From: an uncultured Clostridia bacterium
GTDB lineage: Bacteria; Bacillota; Clostridia; Lachnospirales; Anaerotignaceae
Length of the DNA: 12,947 nt
NCBI GenBank assembly: GCA_937888765.1
Contig: CALASU010000307.1
Span: forward strand, 1-12,947
Direction: 5' to 3'
A model generated the notes under the pieces. It saw only the letters and a list, made by a program, of their open reading frames with translations, was not told where the DNA came from and did no database searches. This document shows positions 7,387 to 12,947 of this stretch, in pieces (position 1 is the first letter of the stretch; the number at the start of each line of letters is the position of its first letter). The translations under genes and the position numbers were made by a program.

Positions 7387-9276
7387 TTATGCATTGTGCT
7401 CGGCTTCACTTTTTAAGGCATTGTCATATTTCTCCTGTACCGCCTGCATCAGATTCTCCGACATTCTGATACGTTCCTGACAGAAAGCATCTTCCCCGCT
7501 GTGCAGTTTATGTCCGCGTTCATTTTCTGTAAAATCCGAACTGTCAAATCTACCATCTGCACTTGCCTTCGCCAGAATCGCAAGTGCACGGGCACGTTCT
7601 GCCAACGCACGCAGAATGCCTGCTTTATAGTCATATTCATGCTTTCTCTGCCCCATGACCTCCTGCTTGAGCGTCAGGGGTTTCCCTGTTGCTTTATCTT
7701 TCTTATACGGATGCTTCAGGCTCGCCTTATCCACAACGAACATCCCGTCTATAAACAGCTCATTCAATTCCGCCATATGGCTGACCAGTTCCACATCGGA
7801 CATCGCTTTCCATGCTTCTATATCACAGTCCAGTACCTTTTCGATCCTTGGAGCCAACAGATGTTTTGCCGCCAGATACATACTGATATCCGGAATACTT
7901 GTACCAAATGCATCCATCGCCTTAAGGGTACGCAGTATATGCAAATTCCCCGCATCATCATCCTCTTTCATCAGCACAATACTACGATCCATAGAAACAC
8001 TCTTTTTTTCTTCTTCTGTCAGCCACAGTGAAGGGTGTTCTTTCAGGCGTTTCAGTATTTCGCCCCTGCTGAACATTTTCTGGCTGTAATCACCTGCCGC
8101 CGCATCCAATGCAGCCGAAGGCAGTTTTTTGATAGCATCCAATGTTTTGCTGTATTTTTTGAAAATCGGTGTTTTGTTCAGCGTTTTTCTTACAGCCTCT
8201 TTCTGTTTTGCTCGCTGCTGTGCTTCTTTCAGTGTCTGCTGATATGCCGCTTCCACAGGTGCATACTGATTACGCAGCGCATTCAGCATTTCTTCTGTCA
8301 CATATATGTGATAGGTTCCGTCTTTTCCTGCAAGATGCAGGGTAATCGCCTGATGGAATGCTTCCGAGAATTTTTCCAGAAGCTCCAGTTTCTGCTCCAG
8401 TTCCTGTTTCTTTCCTGCCTCCATGCGTTCAAAATAAGGCGCATTGATGGGGTCATTCATAATGCTTTCCATCTGTGCAGACATATCCGCCCATTTTGCA
8501 AGCTGTCCTGCATTCTCACGCAGATTTTTTTCGCTCAGACTGTCTGCGGTCAGACGAATGGCAAAAATATCATGCACCATACGACGCAGATGGGGTGTTC
8601 TCCGATGCAGACTTCCGGAACAGTAATCCATACAGAAGGCATCATCCAGCTGTTTGTTCTGTGCATCCTGCTCTGTGAGGGGCTGTCCGTCCTGCCCCAG
8701 CTGAAAACCACGGCAGAAGCTCATCAGAACGCTTCTGTCTGCATTCGCCTGTCTGAACCTTTCCGCATATGTTCTGCTGACCGTTTCCTGCCGCTTTGTC
8801 TTCTCTTCCAGCTGCTGCGCAATATCATATGTAGCCGCCGTACCGAGTGCACAGCCTTTTGCTCTGACAATCGCCGCCTTCTGTTTGTCCCTTTTCGATT
8901 TTTTAAAAGAAAACTTCGGCTGTTCCTGCTGCCATGGCTGTCCCTGCGCTGTACGCTCCACCTGTACCGCTTCCGCCTGCTGCTGGGCTGCGGCTGTGAT
9001 TGCTGCGGTCACTTCTTCATTTCTTTGCTGTATCACAGGCTGAGGAAGATCATATATCTGCCACAAAGGATAGACATTTATTTCTTCCGGTTCTTCCTGC
9101 ACTGCCACACCCGCAGCTTCCGCATTGCTCTGCCGCAGAATCTGTGCCGCTGCAGGGTTAAAATCCTGTCCCAGTGCATGGAGGCGAGGCAGAAAAGTTT
9201 CCTCTTCCTGCATGGAGTTTCCTATAGTAATGATCTGCTGCTGCAGTTCTCTTCGTTTTTCTTCATTCATACCCAT
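7387..9276 (-). CDS. Large helical protein with Gln/Ala-rich N-terminal region, unknown function (629 aa)
   Basis: I do not recognise this protein. Residues about 45-120 are rich in Gln, Ala and Glu and look like a flexible linker. A basic patch (KKSKRDKQK, about 125-133) follows, then a mainly helical body with a charged stretch at about 283-300 and another at 345-365. A cluster of cysteines and histidines (Cys215, Cys219, His224, His229) could be accidental or a metal site. No signal peptide or membrane helix is visible. Start: ATG 9276 lies 9 nt after GGGAG; TTG 9282 is only 3 nt after it and ATG 9270 is 15 nt after it. The gene sits between two paralogous acetyltransferases, 12-20 nt after the stop of the first. 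It is not visibly similar to the giant protein encoded downstream, although both occupy the same slot after a GNAT gene. Confidence 0.9.
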   Translation of the reverse strand: MGMNEEKRRELQQQIITIGNSMQEEETFLPRLHALGQDFNPAAAQILRQSNAEAAGVAVQEEPEEINVYPLWQIYDLPQPVIQQRNEEVTAAITAAAQQQAEAVQVERTAQGQPWQQEQPKFSFKKSKRDKQKAAIVRAKGCALGTAATYDIAQQLEEKTKRQETVSRTYAERFRQANADRSVLMSFCRGFQLGQDGQPLTEQDAQNKQLDDAFCMDYCSGSLHRRTPHLRRMVHDIFAIRLTADSLSEKNLRENAGQLAKWADMSAQMESIMNDPINAPYFERMEAGKKQELEQKLELLEKFSEAFHQAITLHLAGKDGTYHIYVTEEMLNALRNQYAPVEAAYQQTLKEAQQRAKQKEAVRKTLNKTPIFKKYSKTLDAIKKLPSAALDAAAGDYSQKMFSRGEILKRLKEHPSLWLTEEEKKSVSMDRSIVLMKEDDDAGNLHILRTLKAMDAFGTSIPDISMYLAAKHLLAPRIEKVLDCDIEAWKAMSDVELVSHMAELNELFIDGMFVVDKASLKHPYKKDKATGKPLTLKQEVMGQRKHEYDYKAGILRALAERARALAILAKASADGRFDSSDFTENERGHKLHSGEDAFCQERIRMSENLMQAVQEKYDNALKSEAEHNA

Positions 9277-9294
9277 GAACAAACTCTCCCTTCC

Positions 9295-10146
9295 TTATTC
9301 TTCCAGCATCCGCACAAAGGTATACGAAATCCGCTCTGCCTGCGGCATCAGTGTTGTAATCAGCTTTTCTGCCGATGCCTGCACGCCTTGCACCGTCAGC
9401 AGGGTTTCGGCAGGATATTTTCTGCACACACGCACAAATGCCGTACGCAGCATCACAGGCATATCTGCTGCCGCTCTGCTGTATGCCCATGCCAGTGACA
9501 GCACCCCTTCACCCTGCGGCACAAAAGCCACAAAAGAACGCACTTTACCGCCATTTATAACAGCCATACTCACATCCGCATCCACATAGGTCTCCGTCAG
9601 TGCATAAGGCAGATAATTTTCGTTCCGCGCAGCAGTATCCTGATAAATCCGCTCCAGTGCAGCAGGAGATACTTCTGCAAAGGGTATCGCCGCAGCCGTT
9701 CTGTCCCCCTTTGCCCCTGTAAAAAAGGCACTTTCCTCCAGCTTCTCCAAGGAAATACCGTACAGCTTTTCTTTTTCCTCTGTCTGTGTAAATCCATTCT
9801 TTTCCAGAAATGAAAGCAAGGCTGTATGTTCCTGTACATCCGTTACCACAAAGCTGATCTGTGCCAGAGCACAGAAGGGCTTTGCCAGTCTGCAAAGCGT
9901 ATCCACCAGAAGCTGTCCGCCGCCTTGTCTGCGATATGCAGGTGCGATATAAAAGGAATATATTTCAAAACGGTTTTCTGCTGCCCAGCCGCCTGCCGCA
10001 CCGCAGGCTGTCAGTCCGTCTGCATCTTCCTTACATATTCCCAATGCCAGCACAGGCGCACCCTTTTCGATTTCTGCCGCAATCGCAGGCAGGAGCAGTG
10101 AGCGAAACCCCTGCAGATTTTCCTGATTGATCAGACATATTTTCAT
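9295..10146 (-). CDS. Tandem-GNAT acetyltransferase, first gene of the operon (283 aa)
   Basis: A predicted GNAT-family N-acetyltransferase, transferring acetyl from acetyl-CoA to an unknown amine. Motif A is seen at residues 66-80 (YIAPAYRRQGGGQLL), where RRQGGG is the acyl-CoA phosphate loop, and motif B includes FLEKNGF (113-119). Residues about 150-283 repeat the strand-helix-strand-helix pattern of a GNAT core (LSLAWAYSR, then MPVMLRTAF, then TLLTVQG) but lack the Gly-rich loop, so the second domain is probably non-catalytic. Such tandem GNATs often use the inactive half for dimerisation or substrate binding. Start: ATG 10146 follows AAGGAG with 6-nt spacing. A perfect TATAAT on the minus strand lies about 60 bp upstream, making this the likely operon leader gene. 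Its paralog is the third gene of the operon. Confidence 0.92.
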   Translation of the reverse strand: MKICLINQENLQGFRSLLLPAIAAEIEKGAPVLALGICKEDADGLTACGAAGGWAAENRFEIYSFYIAPAYRRQGGGQLLVDTLCRLAKPFCALAQISFVVTDVQEHTALLSFLEKNGFTQTEEKEKLYGISLEKLEESAFFTGAKGDRTAAAIPFAEVSPAALERIYQDTAARNENYLPYALTETYVDADVSMAVINGGKVRSFVAFVPQGEGVLSLAWAYSRAAADMPVMLRTAFVRVCRKYPAETLLTVQGVQASAEKLITTLMPQAERISYTFVRMLEE

Positions 10147-10152
10147 CAGAAT

Positions 10153-10158
10153 CTCCTT
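10153..10158 (-). promoter_or_regulatory. Ribosome binding site of the operon's first gene
   Basis: AAGGAG on the minus strand, 6 nt before the ATG at 10146. It fixes the start of the first acetyltransferase. Confidence 0.8.
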
Positions 10159-10206
10159 CTTTCTCTTTGTTTCTGTTCTGTTTTCAGACTTTTTGCCTTA
10201 TCTTTT

Positions 10207-10212
10207 ATTATA
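10207..10212 (-). promoter_or_regulatory. -10 box of the four-gene operon promoter
   Basis: Minus-strand TATAAT, perfect. At 17-bp spacing the -35 position (10230-10235) reads TTCTTT, a weak match. A perfect TTGACA at 10223-10228 is only 10 bp from the -10 and cannot pair with it. A weak -35 next to upstream repeats (10244-10276) would fit an activated promoter, which is inference. Confidence 0.55.
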
Positions 10213-10243
10213 CTAAAATATCTGTCAAAAAAGAAAGGTTTTT

Positions 10244-10276
10244 CCTGTAAGACAAAAAATCCCGCCTGTAAGGCAA
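10244..10276. repeat. Two 12-bp direct repeats spaced 21 bp, possible regulator binding site
   Basis: CCTGTAAGACAA (10244-10255) and CCTGTAAGGCAA (10265-10276) differ at one position and are offset by 21 bp, two helical turns. They lie about 32 bp upstream of the operon's -10 box, in the region between divergent genes, where a dimeric or paired regulator would bind one face of the helix. Confidence 0.4.
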
Positions 10277-10465
10277 TGAATAAAAATTCCTTTCCTATTC
10301 CCACAAAACATCCAAAAAACCTTTCCGTTCGCCAGCTGTTTTTGTCGATTTTTCCGCAAAAGTCTGTAAAAAAATGCCATATTTGTCGAATCCTCTTGAC
10401 GGATATACAAATATACTGCAAACTAATATATGTAGACTTGAAAACTATATCACGGGGTGTTATGT
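10277..10465. other. Right part of the divergent intergenic region, weak promoter signals for the DegV gene
   Basis: The gap between the divergent operon and the DegV-family gene totals about 320 bp (10147-10465). In its right part I see a TTGACG (10396-10401) without a good -10 at 17 bp, TTGTCG (10383-10388) with TATACA (10404-10409) at a short 15-bp spacing, and several A/T-rich hexamers (TATACT 10412-10417, TAATAT 10424-10429). A rightward promoter is very likely here, but I cannot choose the exact boxes. I see no small gene or RNA. Confidence 0.35.
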
Positions 10466-11302
10466 ATGGTACAGATTATCACAGATTCTTCAACACTGTA
10501 TACGCCTGAAGAGGCAAAAAAAAGAGGCTTTGAAGTATCCCCTCTTTGTGTATCCATCGCTGATCTGGAAGACAGAGATCTTCTGGTCGATATGGATGTA
10601 TTTTATGGAAAAATTGCTGAAGGGAACCATCCGAAATCCTCTCAGCCCCCTATCGGCGAAGTGCTGGATTTATACGAAAAATATAAGGATGCTCATATCA
10701 TCAATATCGCTATGGCAGACGGGCTTTCCGGTACATACCAGAGTGCCTGCGGTGCTGTGGAAATGGTAGACAATAAAGACAATATCACAGTCATCAACTC
10801 CAAAACACTTTGCGGCCCTCACCGTTATATGCTGGATAAAGCACTGGAAATGCAGAAAGATGGCAAATCCGCACAGGAGATCATTGCATGTCTGCGTCAT
10901 GCCGCAGACAACAATGGTTCTTTCCTGATCCCTCAGGATTTTGACTTCTTAAGACGCGGCGGTCGTCTGACACCTCTGGCGGCAGCTTTCGGCTCTATTC
11001 TGAAGCTGAAGCCCGTTATGACACAGACATCTGACGGCAAAAAGCTGGATAAATTCACCGTAAAAAGAACACTGAAAGCGGCAGTTGCAGCTATCATTGA
11101 GCACTGGCAGAAAGAAATTCAGCCCGATGAACGCCACATCATCTACGTTTCTCATGCAAGGGTACTGAATGATGCAAACAAGGTAATCGCACAGCTGAAG
11201 GAAGCTTTCCCCAAAACAGATATTGAAATGCTGGATCTGGGTGCGGCTTTTGTAACGCAGGGCGGCCCCGGCTGTATCGCTATCCAGTATATCGAAAAAT
11301 AA
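10466..11302 (+). CDS. DegV family protein, predicted fatty-acid-binding
   Basis: A 278-aa cytoplasmic DegV/EDD-fold protein. Family members bind a long-chain fatty acid, and some Firmicute members (FakB) present it to the kinase FakA for phosphorylation; whether this copy does so is unknown. Family signatures in order are ITDSS (residues 5-9), SSQPP, then GLSGTYQSA, which contribute to the fatty-acid head-group site, then FDFLRRGGRL, and a C-terminal QGGPGC where the family often has H-x-GPG. Length is normal for the family. Start: ATG 10466 is preferred over GTG 10457 because family members begin directly at the first beta strand, and GGGG at 10454-10457 lies 8 nt upstream as a modest ribosome binding site. 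It is a single-gene unit, divergent from the large operon and closed by its own terminator. No fatty acid kinase gene is in the window. Confidence 0.95.
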   Translation: MVQIITDSSTLYTPEEAKKRGFEVSPLCVSIADLEDRDLLVDMDVFYGKIAEGNHPKSSQPPIGEVLDLYEKYKDAHIINIAMADGLSGTYQSACGAVEMVDNKDNITVINSKTLCGPHRYMLDKALEMQKDGKSAQEIIACLRHAADNNGSFLIPQDFDFLRRGGRLTPLAAAFGSILKLKPVMTQTSDGKKLDKFTVKRTLKAAVAAIIEHWQKEIQPDERHIIYVSHARVLNDANKVIAQLKEAFPKTDIEMLDLGAAFVTQGGPGCIAIQYIEK

Positions 11303-11314
11303 CACTATATCTCC

Positions 11315-11349
11315 AAAGACCTTACGATTTTTCTGTAAGGTCTTTTTTT
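11315..11349 (+). terminator. Intrinsic terminator of the DegV gene
   Basis: AAAGACCTTAC (11315-11325) pairs with GTAAGGTCTTT (11335-11345) around a 9-nt loop, and the T-run continues to 11348. It begins 12 nt after the stop codon. No further gene is seen between here and 11630. Confidence 0.92.
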
Positions 11350-11531
11350 GTCAAACATTCCCAACAAACCGACCTTTTTTCGCGGCATTTATTGCCTTTT
11401 TTATCCGCAGGTTTTCTTTTTCTTTCTCATATATTTGTCATTTTGTTTCAACAGCCTTTCCAAAAACGACAGAATCCTCACATTTTTTCACGATTCATCC
11501 CATCCATTTCCATTCCTTTCCGTGTTTTTTA

Positions 11532-11559
11532 TTGTACAAAACCCGATTTTTCATATAAA
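11532..11559 (+). promoter_or_regulatory. Candidate promoter of the PurF-like gene
   Basis: TTGTAC (11532-11537) and TATAAA (11554-11559) are separated by 16 bp, about 70 bp before the ATG. The -35 is weak. The preceding 11350-11530 is T/C-rich and shows no open frame that looks like a gene. Confidence 0.45.
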
Positions 11560-11575
11560 ATGAAAGAACGGGTTT
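11539..11575 (+). other. Interrupted hairpin overlapping the promoter of the PurF-like gene
   Basis: AAACCCG (11539-11545) pairs with CGGGTTT (11569-11575), and inside it TTTCAT (11549-11554) pairs with ATGAAA (11560-11565) around loop ATAAA; the 3-nt steps between the stems are nearly complementary. Because it spans the -10 box, a role as DNA (operator or cruciform) is as likely as one in RNA. Confidence 0.4.
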
Positions 11576-11590
11576 CCGCAGCTGCGGAAA
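11573..11590. promoter_or_regulatory. Perfect 18-bp palindrome, possible operator
   Basis: TTTCCGCAGCTGCGGAAA is a perfect palindrome starting about 13 bp after the -10 box of the PurF-like gene, where a repressor would block transcription. It is followed by AAAATACG, which is too poor in T for a terminator. The regulator is unknown. Confidence 0.4.
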
Positions 11591-11630
11591 AAATACGTTT
11601 AAGATAAGACACGTTTTAAGGAGGCATAAC

Positions 11631-12947
11631 ATGGGCGGTTTTTTTGGCGTAACATCCAAAGAAGATTGCGTACTTGACATCTTTTTCGGTGTGGACTACC
11701 ATTCCCATCTGGGTACAAAAAGAGGCGGTATGACAATCTACAGTAAGAAAAAAGGATTTCAGCGTGAAATCCACAACATTGAAAACACTCCCTTCCGTAC
11801 AAAATTTGAAAATGATCTGCTGGATTTTGAAGGCTGTGCAGGTATTGGCTGCATCAGTGACAATGACCCCCAGCCTCTGCTGGTTCGTTCTCATCTGGGG
11901 CTGTATGCCATTACAGCAATCGCTGCCATCAACAATGCTGATGAACTCATAAAAACAGAGTTTACAGACCGCAGACAGCAATTTATGGCACGCTCCACAG
12001 GCAAGGTAAACGAAACAGAACTGATTGCGGCACTTATCAACCAGAAGGATGACATCGTAAGCGGTATTCTGTATGCACATGAAAAGATTGAAGGTTCCGT
12101 TACTCTGCTGATCCTTCAGGAAGACGGCTCTATCATCGCCGCAAGGGATAAAATGGGAAGGCTTCCCGTTATTATCGGAAAGGACGAAAACGGACATTGC
12201 GTCACTTTTGAATCCTTCGCTGCCGAAAAGACGGGATACAAGATAATCCGAGGGCTCGGACCCGGTGAGATAGTCAAGCTTACGCCGACAGAGATGACGG
12301 TCTTGGCACAGCCGGGCGAAAAGATGCGTATCTGCGCGTTCCTTTGGACTTATTACGGATATCCAAACTCATCGTACGAGGGAGTAAACGTAGAGCTTTC
12401 GAGAAATCGCAACGGAGCGATAATCGCGGCATATGACAGAGAAAACGGTATTGCACAGGATATAGATTCGGTCTGCGGCGTTCCCGATTCCGGAGTGCCT
12501 CACGCGATAGGCTACGCAAACGAGAGCAAAATACCCTTCAGCCGTCCGTTTATAAAATACACGCCCACCTGGCCGCGTAGCTTTATGCCGCAGAATCAGG
12601 CTCAGAGAAACCGTATCGCAAACATGAAGATGATACCTGTAAGTGAGCTTATCAAGGGAAAGAAGCTATTGTTCGTCGATGACAGTATAGTTCGAGGAAC
12701 ACAGCTTCGCGAGACTGTTGATTTTCTCTATACGAACGGAGCCAAAGAGGTACACGTGCGTTCGGCGTGTCCGCCTATAATGTATGGATGCAAGTACCTG
12801 AATTTTTCGAGAAGTAACAGCGATATGGAGCTTATAGCGAGACGTACGATACACGAGCTTGAGGGTGAAGCGGGTCACGAGCATATAAGCGAATACGCAG
12901 ATCCCGAGACCGAGCGCGGAAGAATGATGCGCGAGGAAATACGCAAA
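11631..12947 (+). CDS. PurF-like amidophosphoribosyltransferase homolog lacking the catalytic cysteine (3' end beyond window)
   Basis: 439 codons are present with no stop. The N-terminal half is a class II glutaminase-like (Ntn) domain beginning MGGFFGV, where PurF has MCGIFG or a processed CG(I/V)FG; the nucleophile Cys is Gly. Other glutamine-site residues also look lost: the region after GIG reads CISDNDP instead of H.RY.T, and HLGLYAI stands in place of HNG.L.N. The C-terminal half is a type I phosphoribosyltransferase domain with VPDSGVPHAIGYA and the PRPP loop VDDSIVRGTQ intact. PurF normally makes phosphoribosylamine from PRPP and glutamine, the first step of purine synthesis; without the Cys this protein could use free ammonia, another partner, or be regulatory. 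Start: AAGGAGG lies 6 nt before ATG 11631. Codon usage changes abruptly after codon 200 (12230), so the two halves may have different origins or be joined in assembly error. Confidence 0.88.
   Translation, partial: MGGFFGVTSKEDCVLDIFFGVDYHSHLGTKRGGMTIYSKKKGFQREIHNIENTPFRTKFENDLLDFEGCAGIGCISDNDPQPLLVRSHLGLYAITAIAAINNADELIKTEFTDRRQQFMARSTGKVNETELIAALINQKDDIVSGILYAHEKIEGSVTLLILQEDGSIIAARDKMGRLPVIIGKDENGHCVTFESFAAEKTGYKIIRGLGPGEIVKLTPTEMTVLAQPGEKMRICAFLWTYYGYPNSSYEGVNVELSRNRNGAIIAAYDRENGIAQDIDSVCGVPDSGVPHAIGYANESKIPFSRPFIKYTPTWPRSFMPQNQAQRNRIANMKMIPVSELIKGKKLLFVDDSIVRGTQLRETVDFLYTNGAKEVHVRSACPPIMYGCKYLNFSRSNSDMELIARRTIHELEGEAGHEHISEYADPETERGRMMREEIRK
12200..12260 (+). other. Codon-usage breakpoint inside the PurF-like gene
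   Basis: The reading frame stays open, but codon style flips between the 200 codons before 12231 and the 239 after it. My hand counts are: Ile ATA/ATC/ATT about 1/12/7 before and 14/5/1 after; Glu GAA/GAG about 14/1 before and 5/15 after; Leu CTG about 11 before and 1 after. The left half matches the rest of the window. Confidence 0.7.

Noticed and set aside
8035..9498. A 487-codon plus-strand frame opposite the 629-aa gene and the first acetyltransferase gene.
   Set aside because: It crosses two real genes antisense, has no ribosome site and a Cys/Phe/Leu-rich composition typical of a shadow frame.
10223..10228. Perfect minus-strand TTGACA as -35 of the operon promoter.
   Set aside because: Only 10 bp separate it from the TATAAT, and no good -10 lies 16-18 bp downstream of it.
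10457..10465. GTG start for the DegV-family gene.
   Set aside because: It would overlap the only candidate ribosome site and add residues before the first beta strand, where family members begin.
11616..12197. A 193-codon minus-strand frame opposite the PurF-like gene.
   Set aside because: The plus frame carries clear PurF family motifs and a strong ribosome site; the antisense frame has neither.
1..12947. CRISPR array, insertion sequence or prophage genes.
   Set aside because: No regularly spaced repeats, transposase motifs or phage structural genes are visible on either strand.

Overview
The window looks like chromosomal DNA of an anaerobic gut Firmicute, class Clostridia, most likely Lachnospirales. 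The basis is codon style (CTG, GAA, ATC and GCA favoured, moderate GC), strong AAGGAGG-type ribosome binding sites, compact intrinsic terminators, a DegV-family gene, and a PurF-like protein with the MGGFFGV N-terminus that I associate with that group. The source is probably a metagenome assembly, because the last gene shows an abrupt change of codon style that could be a chimeric join.

Layout. Positions 1-300 hold hairpin-rich non-coding DNA, probably a dispersed repeat, followed by a tRNA promoter. A tRNA-Arg(CCU) at 304-377 reads right and ends in a perfect 14-bp hairpin terminator. From 10146 leftward to 461 lies a tight four-gene minus-strand operon: a tandem-GNAT protein (283 aa), a 629-aa glutamine-rich helical protein, a second tandem-GNAT protein (about 302 aa) paralogous to the first, and a 1977-aa coiled-coil giant. 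At every junction the upstream stop codon overlaps a Shine-Dalgarno sequence. Rightward of the operon are a divergent DegV-family lipid-binding protein (10466-11302) with its own terminator, and then a PurF-like phosphoribosyltransferase (11631 to the window end) that lacks the catalytic cysteine of the glutaminase domain.

How the parts may work together. The alternating order acetyltransferase, large protein, acetyltransferase, larger protein suggests one functional unit in which each GNAT pair-member serves the large protein encoded after it. I recognise neither large protein, and see no signal peptide, membrane segment or enzymatic motif in them, so a cytoplasmic scaffold or assembly is the most I can infer. 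This operon is the best candidate for an undescribed system. The PurF-like gene has two oddities: a degenerate glutaminase domain, and a sharp codon-usage switch near 12230 that must be resolved (recombination or misassembly) before its C-terminal half is assigned to this genome.
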